A DNA stretch of 64,000 bases from Corynebacterium sp. 74A (lineage in GTDB: Bacteria > Actinomycetota > Actinomycetes > Mycobacteriales > Mycobacteriaceae): contig NZ_PQMG01000001.1 of assembly GCF_008930665.1 (NCBI RefSeq), positions 124,001-188,000 on the forward strand. The letters run 5' to 3'. A model generated the notes under the pieces. It was not told the DNA's origin. It worked only from the letters and a program-made list of their open reading frames with translations, and ran no database searches. Both the position numbers and the translations under genes were made by a program. Of this stretch, positions 30,298-41,204 are shown piece by piece. Each line of letters starts with the position of its first letter. Within the stretch, counting starts at the first letter, position 1.

Positions 30298-30439
30298 CCG
30301 GCTGTATGGCCCTGCAGCCTAGAATGAAGCGGCTCGCTTTCGCACCCCGAGGAGGCGGCGTCGTCAATGCTGCAGCGTGCGCGCTAGATTTGGGGTAGTG
30401 AGAACGCAGGAACGATCCACACATCAGAAGAGGACTGAC

Positions 30440-31972
30440 ATGGACTATCAGCCGCCGTCGAACCCCTTGCGGGACCCGCACGATAAGCGCCTACCGCGTA
30501 TCGCCGGCCCCTCCGGCATGGTGATTTTTGGCGTCACGGGCGATCTGGCGCGCAAGAAGCTGCTGCCAGCGGTGTATGATCTCGCCCATCGCGGGCTGCT
30601 GCCGGCTGGTTTTAGCTTGGTCGGTTATGGACGTCGCGAGTGGGATAAAAAGGACTTCGAGGACTATGTCCGCACCGCCGTGAAGGACGGCGCCCGCACC
30701 TCCTTCCGCGAGAACGTGTGGGAGCGGCTCGCCGAAGGCATGGAGTTTGTCACCGGCAACCTCAACGTGGACGAAGACTTCGATAAGCTGCGCGACACGC
30801 TCGACGCCATTGATTCTTCCCGTGGCACCGCCGGTAACTGGGCCTTTTATCTCTCGGTTCCGCCGGCACACTTTACCGACGTGTGCCATCAGCTGGATCG
30901 ATCCGGTCTCGCCGAGGACGAGGGTGAATCCTGGCGCCGGGTAATTATTGAAAAGCCCTTCGGCCACGATCTGGAGTCGGCTAAGGAACTCAATGAGATC
31001 GTGAACTCGGTCTTCCCCGAGAATGCCGTCTTCCGTATCGATCACTATCTCGGCAAAGAGACTGTGCAAAACATCATGGCGTTGCGCTTTGCCAATCAGC
31101 TCTTCGAGCCTTTCTGGAATGCGCAGTTTATTGATCACGTGCAGATCACCATGGCCGAGGATATCGGCCTCGGAGGGCGCGCTGGCTATTATGACGGCAT
31201 TGGTGCGGCCCGCGATGTGATCCAAAACCACCTGCTGCAGTTGCTGGCGCTGGTAGCGATGGATGAGCCACGCACCATCTCCCCCGATGAGCTCCAGGCG
31301 GAGAAGGTAAAGGTGCTGCGGGCGACAAAGCCGGTCTATCCGCTCGGCAAGACCACCGCCCGCGGACAGTACACCGCCGGCTGGCAGGGCTCGAAGAAGG
31401 TCATTGGGTTGCGCGATGAGGACGGTTTTGATCCTGACTCGAATACCGAAACCTTCGCCGCCTGCACCCTCGAGATCGAAAACCGCCGCTGGGCAGGGGT
31501 GCCTTTCTACCTGCGCACGGGCAAAAGGCTCGGCCGTCGTGTCACCGAGATCGCGGTGGTATTGAAGAATGTGCCCCATAATCCCTTCGGGGATTCCACC
31601 ATGGGCACCCTGGGCCCCAATGCCGTGGTGATTCGCGTGCAGCCGGACGAGGGCGTCCTGATGCGCTTCGGCTCCAAGGTGCCCGGCTCCACCATGGAGG
31701 TCCGCGACGTGAACATGGACTTCTCCTATCGCGAAGCCTTCACCGAGGAATCACCGGAGGCCTATGAGCGTCTCATCCTCGATGCGCTTCTCGACGAGGC
31801 CAGCCTCTTCCCCACCAATGAAGAGGTGGAGTTGAGCTGGACCATCCTTGATCCCATTCTGGAGTTCTGGGCGCAGCGCGGCCAGCCCGATGACTATCGC
31901 GCCGGCACGTGGGGCCCAGAATCCGCCGACACTATGATGGAACGCGACGGACGCCATTGGCGTCGCCCCTAA
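30440..31972 (+). CDS. zwf: Glucose-6-phosphate 1-dehydrogenase
   Basis: Protein of 510 residues, the first enzyme of the oxidative pentose phosphate pathway. NADP-binding GVTGDLARKKLLPA and the active-site RIDHYLGKETVQN (about residue 200) are intact, as is the C-terminal PAGTWGPESAD. ATG at 30440 with AGAAGAGG upstream gives the corynebacterial N-terminus (NPLRDPHDKRLPRIAGPSG). It is followed by opcA, whose product associates with this enzyme. Confidence 0.97.
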   Translation: MDYQPPSNPLRDPHDKRLPRIAGPSGMVIFGVTGDLARKKLLPAVYDLAHRGLLPAGFSLVGYGRREWDKKDFEDYVRTAVKDGARTSFRENVWERLAEGMEFVTGNLNVDEDFDKLRDTLDAIDSSRGTAGNWAFYLSVPPAHFTDVCHQLDRSGLAEDEGESWRRVIIEKPFGHDLESAKELNEIVNSVFPENAVFRIDHYLGKETVQNIMALRFANQLFEPFWNAQFIDHVQITMAEDIGLGGRAGYYDGIGAARDVIQNHLLQLLALVAMDEPRTISPDELQAEKVKVLRATKPVYPLGKTTARGQYTAGWQGSKKVIGLRDEDGFDPDSNTETFAACTLEIENRRWAGVPFYLRTGKRLGRRVTEIAVVLKNVPHNPFGDSTMGTLGPNAVVIRVQPDEGVLMRFGSKVPGSTMEVRDVNMDFSYREAFTEESPEAYERLILDALLDEASLFPTNEEVELSWTILDPILEFWAQRGQPDDYRAGTWGPESADTMMERDGRHWRRP

Positions 31973-32045
31973 TGCGACCACCGCGAGCTATGACGGCCCG
32001 CCCTTTATCGTCCGCTGCCCCCAACGAAGGAAAGACAAGTCTCCC

Positions 32046-33020
32046 GTGATCTTTTCTCTGCCCTCCACAACGTCTAGGGATATCTCTAAGGCGCTTGTCA
32101 GCATCCGCGACACCGGCTCCCAGGTGATGACCGGCCGTGTACTCACTCTCATCATTGTGGCCTCCACCGAGGACAACACCACAGAACTCATCGAATTGGC
32201 TACCGACGCCACCCGCGAGCACCCCGCCCGCGTACTCATGGTGCTGCCCGAGCCCACCGAGGGCGAGGACAACCTCAACGCGGAAATCCGCATTGGTGGC
32301 GACGCCGGCGCCTCCGAGATCGTGGTCATGCGGGTGCGCGGCGAATTGGCCTCGCATATCGATTCCCTGGTCACTCCCCTGTTGCTGCCGGACACCCCGA
32401 TCGTGGCCTGGTGGCCCTCCCGGGCGCCGGAGATTCCCGCCGAGGACCCTATCGGCAAGATCGCGCAGCGGCGCATCACCGATTCCTTCTTTGATCCCCG
32501 CGAGGACGCCATTTGCGTCCGCCGCAGCAACTATGCCCCCGGCGATTCCGATCTGGCGTGGTCGCGGCTGACTACCTGGCGCGGTGTGGTGGCCTCGGCA
32601 CTGGATCGCCCGCCGCATCACGAAATCGTAGGCGTGGAGATCACCGGCCCGCAGGAGTCCCCCTCCGTGGAGCTCGCTGGGGGTTGGCTGGCTGATCGTT
32701 TGGGGCTCACTGTGGCGCGCCACTCCGTGGCCTTTGCCCGCCTCGCCTCGCCGGTGTTCACGCTGGTATTGCACCGCAAGGATGCCGAGCCGGTCGTGGT
32801 CGAGGCCGTGGATCGGCGCACCATGCGTGTCTCGGTGCCCGGCTCGACCGATGCCTTGGTAGCGGCGTCGCGGCGCAGTATCGCGGATTGTCTCGCCGAG
32901 GAGCTGCGTCACCTCGACCCCGATCGCGCCTATGGTCAGGCGCTACGCGGAATCTCGCGGGTCCACCCCGCCGATGAGCCGGCGGCTACCGCCGGGGCGA
33001 GCACAACCGCCGCGGACTAA
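32046..33020 (+). CDS. opcA: OpcA, glucose-6-phosphate dehydrogenase assembly protein
   Basis: Protein of 324 residues. OpcA is needed for full activity of Zwf in cyanobacteria and corynebacteria. Typical features are the LIIVASTEDNTTELIELATDATREHPARVLMV start and LLLPDTPIVAWWPSRAP. GTG at 32046 with AAGGAAAG upstream. It ends in a low-complexity Ala/Thr tail. Located between zwf and pgl, as in other Mycobacteriales. Confidence 0.95.
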   Translation: MIFSLPSTTSRDISKALVSIRDTGSQVMTGRVLTLIIVASTEDNTTELIELATDATREHPARVLMVLPEPTEGEDNLNAEIRIGGDAGASEIVVMRVRGELASHIDSLVTPLLLPDTPIVAWWPSRAPEIPAEDPIGKIAQRRITDSFFDPREDAICVRRSNYAPGDSDLAWSRLTTWRGVVASALDRPPHHEIVGVEITGPQESPSVELAGGWLADRLGLTVARHSVAFARLASPVFTLVLHRKDAEPVVVEAVDRRTMRVSVPGSTDALVAASRRSIADCLAEELRHLDPDRAYGQALRGISRVHPADEPAATAGASTTAAD

Positions 33021-33048
33021 CCCCTACCTTTCGCAAGGAGTACGCACC

Positions 33049-33753
33049 ATGGAATCTATTGTGGCCATCCGTGAATTCGACAGCAAAGAGGCCGTGTGCG
33101 CGGGCGCGGCCCGCGACATCGCCGATATCATCGCCGAGGCCATCGCGGAACGCGGCGAGGCGCATGTGGTGCTCACCGGCGGCTCGGTGGGTATCGGCAC
33201 CCTCGCGGCCTTGCGTGAGTGCAGCGTGGACTGGCAGAAGGTGCACGTGTATTTCGGCGATGAGCGCGCGGTACCGGTCGATGATCCGGAGTCCAATGAA
33301 GGCCAGGCCCGCGCGGCGCTATTAGATCATGTGGACATCCCCGAAGCGCACATTCACGGCTATGGATTGGGTGAGAACAGCTTGGAGGATGCTTCCCGTG
33401 ACTACGCAGCGACGCTGCCGGAGCTGATCGATCTCCACCTGCTGGGCATGGGACATGAGGGGCACATCAACTCCCTCTTCCCGCATGCCGCCGCGACTCT
33501 CGCCAGCGAGGGCACGGTTATGGCCGTGAGGGATTCCCCGAAGCCGCCCGCCGAGCGCGTCACCCTTACTCTGCCGCGGGTACAGTCCTGCCGCTATGTG
33601 TGGCTCTTGGTGTCTGGGGAGGAAAAGGCCGAGGCGGTCTCTCATGTGGTGCACGGCGGCGATCCTGCCGAATGGCCGGCCTGCGGGGCGCGCGGCAAGG
33701 TAGAAACAGCCCTGTATGTGTCTACCGATGCCCTGAGCCAGAGCGAGGTATAG
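33049..33753 (+). CDS. pgl: 6-phosphogluconolactonase
   Basis: DevB/NagB-fold enzyme of 234 residues; it hydrolyses 6-phosphogluconolactone. Family motifs are LTGGSVGIG, YFGDERAVPVDDPESN and LGMGHEGHINSLFPH. The usual Asp of the DGH motif is Glu here (EGH). AAGGAG precedes the ATG at 33049. Last gene of the pentose phosphate cluster, followed by a strong bidirectional terminator. Confidence 0.94.
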   Translation: MESIVAIREFDSKEAVCAGAARDIADIIAEAIAERGEAHVVLTGGSVGIGTLAALRECSVDWQKVHVYFGDERAVPVDDPESNEGQARAALLDHVDIPEAHIHGYGLGENSLEDASRDYAATLPELIDLHLLGMGHEGHINSLFPHAAATLASEGTVMAVRDSPKPPAERVTLTLPRVQSCRYVWLLVSGEEKAEAVSHVVHGGDPAEWPACGARGKVETALYVSTDALSQSEV

Positions 33754-33815
33754 CGACCAAGCCACGGCTCTAGCCGCTAATGGCCCGAGCTCCGCGGGCT
33801 ACATCACAACAGCAG

Positions 33816-33856
33816 AAAGGCCGCGCCACCGATAACAGGTGGCGCGGCCTTTTCTC
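33816..33856. terminator. Bidirectional terminator between pgl and secG
   Basis: Perfect 15-bp arms AAAGGCCGCGCCACC and GGTGGCGCGGCCTTT with a 7-nt loop, followed by TTCTCTC; the A-run on the other side serves the minus strand. Confidence 0.92.
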
Positions 33857-33888
33857 TCCCGCACGTCGTGCGCGCGGGCTGGCGCTAG

Positions 33889-34125
33889 CTAGGAGGCGTA
33901 GGCCTGCAGCAGGTTCAGACCGACAATGCAGCCGATCCACACCAAGGCGGTGAGGATGGTGAGACGGTCGAGGTTCTTTTCAACGACGGTCGAACCGGAA
34001 AGATTCGACTGCATGCCGCCACCGAAAAGGCTGGACAGTCCGCCACCCTTGCCCTTGTGCAAAAGAATGAACAGGGTCATCAGAAGTGCGGAAACAACCA
34101 GCACAATTTGGAGTGCGAGAACCAT
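33889..34125 (-). CDS. secG: SecG, preprotein translocase subunit
   Basis: Protein of 78 residues with two transmembrane helices (about 1-20 and 52-74) around the cytoplasmic LLHKGKGGGLSSLFGGG loop diagnostic of SecG. It assists SecYEA-driven export. It lies 135 nt after tpiA; in C. glutamicum ppc lies between them, but here there is no room for it. Confidence 0.95.
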   Translation of the reverse strand: MVLALQIVLVVSALLMTLFILLHKGKGGGLSSLFGGGMQSNLSGSTVVEKNLDRLTILTALVWIGCIVGLNLLQAYAS

Positions 34126-34260
34126 GTGTCTCCTCTGGATTAGGCAGTTAAGACGTGGGCAGCCGACGCCGGTGGCGCACCGCCCGATGAACGATCCCTA
34201 AGCATACACCAACGCCGCCTACGGCTGGTAGACGGCGCAAGGTGTGTGCCGCGTGGGCTC

Positions 34261-35046
34261 TTAGGACACGGCCTGAGCGGCGTTAGCGGCCAGCTTGGCG
34301 AACTCTTCGCCGTCCAAGGAGGCGCCACCGACGAGGCCGCCGTCCACATCGGCCTGGGAGACGATCTCGGCGATGGAATCCACCTTCACGGAACCTCCGT
34401 AGAGGATACGAATACCGGCGGCGATGTCCTCATCAGCCAGCTCGGCGACGGCGGAGCGAATGGCGGCGCAGACTTCCTGGGCGTCGGCCGGGGAGGCAAC
34501 CTTGCCGGTGCCGATGGCCCAGACGGGCTCATAAGCGATGACGGTCTTGGAAAGCTCATCCTTGTCCAGACCAGCCAGGGAGGCCTTGGTTTGCTCGACC
34601 ACGAAGGAGACGTGCTCGCCGGACTCGCGGACCTCGAGCTGCTCGCCGACGCACACAATGGGGCTGATGCCGTTCTTCAGAGCGGCCTTCGCCTTGGCGG
34701 CGACGATCTCGTCGGTCTCGTGGTGGTACTCGCGACGCTCGGAGTGGCCCACTACGGCCCAGGAGCAGCCCAGCTTGGCGAGCATGCTGCCAGAGACCTC
34801 GCCGGTGTAGGCGCCGGAGTCGTGCTGGGAGACGTCCTGGGCACCGTAGCTGATCTGCAGCTTATCGCCCTCGATGAGGGTCTGCACGCTACGCAGGTCG
34901 GTGAAGGGAACGGTGAGGGCGACGTCGACAGTCTCGTAGTACTCCTTCGGCAGGGCGAAGGCGAGCTTCTGTACGACGGCGGTGGCCTCGAGGTGGTTGA
35001 TGTTCATCTTCCAGTTGCCGGCGATGAGCGGGGTGCGGGTAGCCAT
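34261..35046 (-). CDS. tpiA: Triosephosphate isomerase
   Basis: Protein of 261 residues interconverting DHAP and GAP. Key motifs: GNWKMNIN with the catalytic Lys, [10 protein letters not shown] with the catalytic His, and [14 protein letters not shown] with the catalytic Glu; phosphate loop YGGSVK. The upstream 120-nt gap to pgk contains two hairpins. Confidence 0.98.
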   Translation of the reverse strand: MATRTPLIAGNWKMNINHLEATAVVQKLAFALPKEYYETVDVALTVPFTDLRSVQTLIEGDKLQISYGAQDVSQHDSGAYTGEVSGSMLAKLGCSWAVVGHSERREYHHETDEIVAAKAKAALKNGISPIVCVGEQLEVRESGEHVSFVVEQTKASLAGLDKDELSKTVIAYEPVWAIGTGKVASPADAQEVCAAIRSAVAELADEDIAAGIRILYGGSVKVDSIAEIVSQADVDGGLVGGASLDGEEFAKLAANAAQAVS

Positions 35047-35083
35047 AAAGTGTTCGTTTTCCTCTCAAAAGGTAATGGGTATC

Positions 35084-35150
35084 GGGGGAATGCCCCCCTG
35101 CCGCCTCAGGTCGGTGCGGAGCACGGTCGCGTGCCGCGGATCTGAGGCGG
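35084..35150 (-). terminator. Two hairpins between pgk and tpiA
   Basis: GGGGG-AATG-CCCCC (35084-35097) and a larger stem CCGCCTCAG/CTGAGGCGG (35101-35150) enclosing an inner GCACG/CGTGC hairpin fill the gap after pgk. No T-tract follows on the minus strand, so they may act in mRNA processing or partial termination. Confidence 0.55.
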
Positions 35151-35166
35151 GTGATAGTGGTGGGTT

Positions 35167-36378
<1,212 letters not shown>

Positions 36379-36505
36379 CTCGGCTGAGCTCCTTAAAAAT
36401 GTGTCAACACAGTGTGTCTCTTGGGGCGGCACTCCCCCAGCGCGCGGCTGCGAGATGGTGCCGTGGATATTCACTTATTCGCTAGTCAAGCCTAGTGAAA
36501 CCAAA

Positions 36506-36550
36506 CGCGGCCCGTCGGTGGTGTGCCGCGAGGCACACCCCGGGGCCGCG
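36506..36550 (-). terminator. Bipartite hairpin between gap and pgk
   Basis: Outer arms CGCGGCCC and GGGCCGCG enclose a perfect inner hairpin GGTGTGCC-GCGA-GGCACACC. On the minus strand it is followed by TTTGGTTTC. It lies 70 nt past gap and probably lowers read-through into pgk. Confidence 0.75.
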
Positions 36551-36619
36551 AGGTAGGGTCTACGCCGAGCCGCGTCTCACGACGGGGAGGCAGCGAAGGC
36601 GTAGAGAGAGCCGAGGCTC

Positions 36620-37684
<1,065 letters not shown>

Positions 37685-37818
37685 CTAATCCCCTACTCAC
37701 TGGGGCGGTTGTGGATTCCCACACTCACCTTTGCCAGCGGGCCGGTCGGCTCATCCGGTGTCGCTTACTTACTCTACCGACGTAGCGACGTTTATGCAGT
37801 GGCGGATCCCCACTTTTC

Positions 37819-37830
37819 GCTTATCGACGC
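37819..37830 (+). repeat. 12-bp word GCTTATCGACGC, copy 3
   Basis: Exact copy, 192 nt upstream of gap; it reads GCGTCGATAAGC toward gap. Confidence 0.6.
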
Positions 37831-38027
37831 CCATTCATGCCCGCATCCGCTCCCGAAAACCAATAAAACAAAAAGGTTTCTCTGCCCGTTTATGCGATTG
37901 TCATCTCCCGACGCCCGATTTCCCACCGCATGCGCCCCTCATCACCCCCGAATGTGAAAATCCTCCCGCGCGGCGGGGGCGATTGCTACGCCTGCCTCCA
38001 CCTTCGCGAGAGGATAGTGGGATTACT

Positions 38028-38040
38028 CACAGTTACTGTG
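38028..38040. promoter_or_regulatory. Palindrome CACAGTTACTGTG
   Basis: Perfect 6-bp arms around a single central T, in the gene-free region 400 nt upstream of gap. It has the form of an operator; no regulator is assigned. Confidence 0.35.
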
Positions 38041-38111
38041 GCGGTGGATGGATGGCACGGGCAAAGCGCCCCAGCAGTCACAGCAACACCACCACCCGCC
38101 ACAGGAGGGTG

Positions 38112-39098
38112 TTAGATATCCTCGAGGTTCTCTTCGACCACTGCCTCGCTGGTCGGCGGCACCCCGATCTCGGCGGCCTTTTTATCGGCCATCGTCAGCA
38201 GCCGGCGTATACGCCCGGCCACCGCGTCCTTGGTCATAGGCGGATCAGCGAGGCGCCCCAGTTCCTCGAGGGATTCCTGACGATGCTTGATGCGTAGTGT
38301 GCCGGCCTCGACGAGATGCTCGGGCACATCGTCGCCGAGGATCTCCATGGCCCGCTCCACCTTGGCTGCTGCGGCCACCGCTGCCCGCACCGAACGACGA
38401 AGGTTGGCATCGTCGAAGTTGGCGAGACGATTGGCCGACGCCTGGTCTTCGCGCTTGATACGCTCTTCATCCCACTGCAGTCGCGTGAGATGGGCGCCGA
38501 GACGGGCGAGCAGCACCCCGATATCGGTGCCGTCTTTGACCACCACCTTCACTACCCCGCGGGTTTCTTTGGCCTTGGCGTTGACGTTCAGCCGTCGCGC
38601 CCCACCCACCAGCGCGGAGGCCGCCAGGGTGCAGGGTGCGGCAATCTCGAGCGCGGTCGAGCGCGCAGGATCGGCCAGCTGCCCAGAGGCCAGGAACGCT
38701 CCGCGCAGTGCTGCCTCGATCTCCACTACGGTGCCCGAGACGATATGCGGCGGCAGCCCCACCACGAGATGCCCCGAGCGGGTCACCAACCCCAGCCGGC
38801 GAATGATATCAGTGGTGCCATCGTCGAGGTGCAGCACATAGCGGCCATCCCGCGAGGTCGAGCTAGGACCGGGGGTGGTGATGCTCGGGGTGGCGTCGAA
38901 AAGCTCGCGGAAGAAGGTCTCGGCGCGGGTCGCGATGGCCTCGGTATCTACCTCGATGTCGATGACCGGCTGGCCTTGGGCGATGCTGATCTCGCCGCCG
39001 TAGCGGATGAGAGCGGCCAGTTCCGCCGCGCGGGCCTGGGGCCGGGTACAACGGGCAACGGCGAGTTCTTCTTTGACTCGCGCGGTGAGCGAGGCCAT
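38112..39098 (-). CDS. whiA: WhiA, sporulation/cell-division regulator homologue
   Basis: Protein of 328 residues with a degenerate LAGLIDADG-like N-terminal part (ELAALIRYGGEISIAQGQ) and a C-terminal helix-turn-helix (PPMTKDAVAGRIRRLLTMADKKA). In actinobacteria WhiA controls cell division genes; in non-sporulating corynebacteria the role is less defined. It follows yvcK and rapZ, the standard cluster. Confidence 0.96.
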   Translation of the reverse strand: MASLTARVKEELAVARCTRPQARAAELAALIRYGGEISIAQGQPVIDIEVDTEAIATRAETFFRELFDATPSITTPGPSSTSRDGRYVLHLDDGTTDIIRRLGLVTRSGHLVVGLPPHIVSGTVVEIEAALRGAFLASGQLADPARSTALEIAAPCTLAASALVGGARRLNVNAKAKETRGVVKVVVKDGTDIGVLLARLGAHLTRLQWDEERIKREDQASANRLANFDDANLRRSVRAAVAAAAKVERAMEILGDDVPEHLVEAGTLRIKHRQESLEELGRLADPPMTKDAVAGRIRRLLTMADKKAAEIGVPPTSEAVVEENLEDI

Positions 39099-39132
39099 GG
39101 TCCTCCCTGTGTTCTATGCGGTGGTGGTGCGT

Positions 39133-40104
39133 CTAGCGCTGGGCGTAGGCGTGCTCGAGAGCCGTGGCGAGGCGCTGCGGATCGTGGGTATCAAGGTACC
39201 TGCCGGCCTCGTCGCGGCCACGCACGGGGGCAAAGTCGATCTCCGCGGAGAGCTTCTGCGCGGCTCGGATGAGATAGTTTTTCTCGTTGTGGGTGAAGGG
39301 GGTATCGGCGTCGATGATGATGCGATCCACCTGCAGCCGCGGCGCGTGTTGGGAGAGCATGTGGATGTGGCGCTCGATGGAGAAACCAGCCGTTTCGCCC
39401 GGCTCGGAGGTCAGGTTGAGCACCACTATGCGTTGCGCCTTCGTCTCCGCGATGGCGTCCACGATTCCGGGCACCAGCAGGTGCGGAATCACGCTGGAAA
39501 ACCACGAGCCCGGGCCTAGGGTGACGATATCGGCGCCCAGAATGGCCTCGCGGGCGTGCTCGCTAACCTGCGGGGCCTCCGGGATCACCCGCACCCGCCG
39601 CACCGTGCCGGGGGTGGTGGCCACAGCCACTTGGCCGCGCACGGGGTGCATGATCCGCGGATCATCGTCCAGACCCGCCACGTCGGCTTCGATATCGAGG
39701 GGTTCTTCCACCATGGGCAGCACCCGCCCCGAGCAGCCCACGAGCTGCGCCACCGTGTCCAAGGCAGCCACCGGCGAGTCGAGGATCTCCCCGAGCCCTG
39801 CCAGCAGCAGGTTGCCCACGGCGTGGCCGGCGAGGGCGCCATTGCCGCCGAAGCGGTGCTGCAGCAGCTCCTCCCAGAGCTGTCCGTGCTCGGTGCGGGC
39901 CGATAGCGCCGCCAGCGCCATGCGGAGATCCCCGGGCGGTACTTGTTTGAGCTCCTTGCGGATGCGTCCCGAGGAGCCCCCGTCATCGGCCACGGTGACC
40001 ACGGCGTTGACGGAGTCGGTGGCTAACAGCCGGGCAGCACGAAGGGTCTGGAAGAGGCCGTGGCCCCCGCCAAGGCTGGTAATCACAGCAGGTTGGGAAG
40101 ACAT
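39133..40104 (-). CDS. yvcK: YvcK/CofD-family protein, gluconeogenesis factor
   Basis: Protein of 323 residues with a CofD-like Rossmann fold: SLGGGHGLFQTLRA start, VADDGGSSGRIR and DIVTLGPGSWFSSVIPHLLV. Homologues bind UDP-sugars and affect carbon flux and cell-wall synthesis (YvcK in B. subtilis, CuvA in mycobacteria). Located between rapZ and whiA. Confidence 0.94.
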   Translation of the reverse strand: MSSQPAVITSLGGGHGLFQTLRAARLLATDSVNAVVTVADDGGSSGRIRKELKQVPPGDLRMALAALSARTEHGQLWEELLQHRFGGNGALAGHAVGNLLLAGLGEILDSPVAALDTVAQLVGCSGRVLPMVEEPLDIEADVAGLDDDPRIMHPVRGQVAVATTPGTVRRVRVIPEAPQVSEHAREAILGADIVTLGPGSWFSSVIPHLLVPGIVDAIAETKAQRIVVLNLTSEPGETAGFSIERHIHMLSQHAPRLQVDRIIIDADTPFTHNEKNYLIRAAQKLSAEIDFAPVRGRDEAGRYLDTHDPQRLATALEHAYAQR

Positions 40105-40167
40105 AGTTGGTGTATAACTCGTTTCTGCAACGACGAGAGACGTATAAGGACAGCGAGCGAGTCGACG

Positions 40168-41160
40168 TTAGTTGCGGCTGAAGTGACGGTGCGCGACAGA
40201 CACGTCCACATCGCTGAAGTTGTTCCGGATGCGGCGCGCCAATTCCTCGGCCACTGCCACGCTGCGGTGGTGCCCGCCGGTACAGCCCACCGCCACCGAG
40301 ATGAAGTTCTTTCCCTCGCGGCGATAGCCGGTGGTCATCGGAGTGAGCATAGCCAAAAAGGCGGTGATGAACTCCTCCGCACCGGGCTGGGAGAGCACAT
40401 AGTCGGACACGGCCTGGTCGGTGCCGCGGAAGGGCCGCAGCTCCGGCACCCAATAGGGGTTGGGCAAAAAGCGCACATCCAGCACGATATCGGCATCAGC
40501 GGGCGCGCCATGTTTGAAGCCGAAGGATTGCACGGTCACGTGCTGGCGGCGGCGTTCCAGTGTGGCGAAGCTCGATTCGATGGAGCGGCGCAGATCGTGC
40601 ACGGACATCTCAGAGGTGTCAATGACCACATCGGCTTGTTCTTTCACCGCCGAGAGCATCTCGCGCTCGCGTTCGATGCCGGTTTGTAGCGTCCCGGAGC
40701 CTTGCAAGGGGTGGGTGCGGCGCACCGAGTCGAAGCGGCGAATGAGCACATCATCGCGGGATTCCATGAACAAGACGGTGGGATTATTGCCGCGCTCGTT
40801 CAGCTCCGCGATGGTTTGATCGAGGCTGCCTTTGAACTCGCGGGAGCGCACATCAGTGACCACCGCGAACTTCGACACCGGCGAGCCCTCGCGCAGGCAG
40901 AGGTCCACAAACTCCAGCACCATCGCTGCCGGCAGATTCTGCGCCACGTGGTAGCCCAGGTCTTCCAGCACGCGGGCCGCGGTATTCAGCCCCGCACCGG
41001 ACATACCGGTGATGAGCACAGGCTTCGACTCCAGCGGCCGTTCTGCATCCTTATGCACGGCGCTTGTCGACGCCTTCTCGCTGCGGCTCTCAGCCGCCTC
41101 GGCAGGGCGGGAATCGTCTGTCAGGTCCGGGGAGTGAGGGGCTCGATCCATGGCTTTCAT
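40168..41160 (-). CDS. rapZ: RapZ-family nucleotide-binding protein
   Basis: Protein of about 330 residues. A P-loop of the form [21 protein letters not shown] opens the NTPase domain after a disordered acidic N-terminus of about 35 residues; [23 protein letters not shown] and the C-terminal [14 protein letters not shown] motif are diagnostic. In enterobacteria RapZ binds small RNAs; here the function is unknown, though it always accompanies yvcK and whiA. The start is uncertain: ATG 41160, ATG 41151 or GTG 41199 are possible and none has a good ribosome site. It follows uvrC closely. Confidence 0.9.
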   Translation of the reverse strand: MKAMDRAPHSPDLTDDSRPAEAAESRSEKASTSAVHKDAERPLESKPVLITGMSGAGLNTAARVLEDLGYHVAQNLPAAMVLEFVDLCLREGSPVSKFAVVTDVRSREFKGSLDQTIAELNERGNNPTVLFMESRDDVLIRRFDSVRRTHPLQGSGTLQTGIEREREMLSAVKEQADVVIDTSEMSVHDLRRSIESSFATLERRRQHVTVQSFGFKHGAPADADIVLDVRFLPNPYWVPELRPFRGTDQAVSDYVLSQPGAEEFITAFLAMLTPMTTGYRREGKNFISVAVGCTGGHHRSVAVAEELARRIRNNFSDVDVSVAHRHFSRN

Positions 41161-41204
41161 TCTAGCCACAGAGCGGAGGAGGGGAAGAGGCGTCGTCACG
41201 CGCG

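Noticed and set aside
41062..41073. GCTTGTCGACGC in rapZ and GCGTCGACAAGG in rsmB as further repeat copies
   Set aside because: They carry one or two mismatches and lie within coding sequence (the second within a conserved protein motif), so they are treated as chance.
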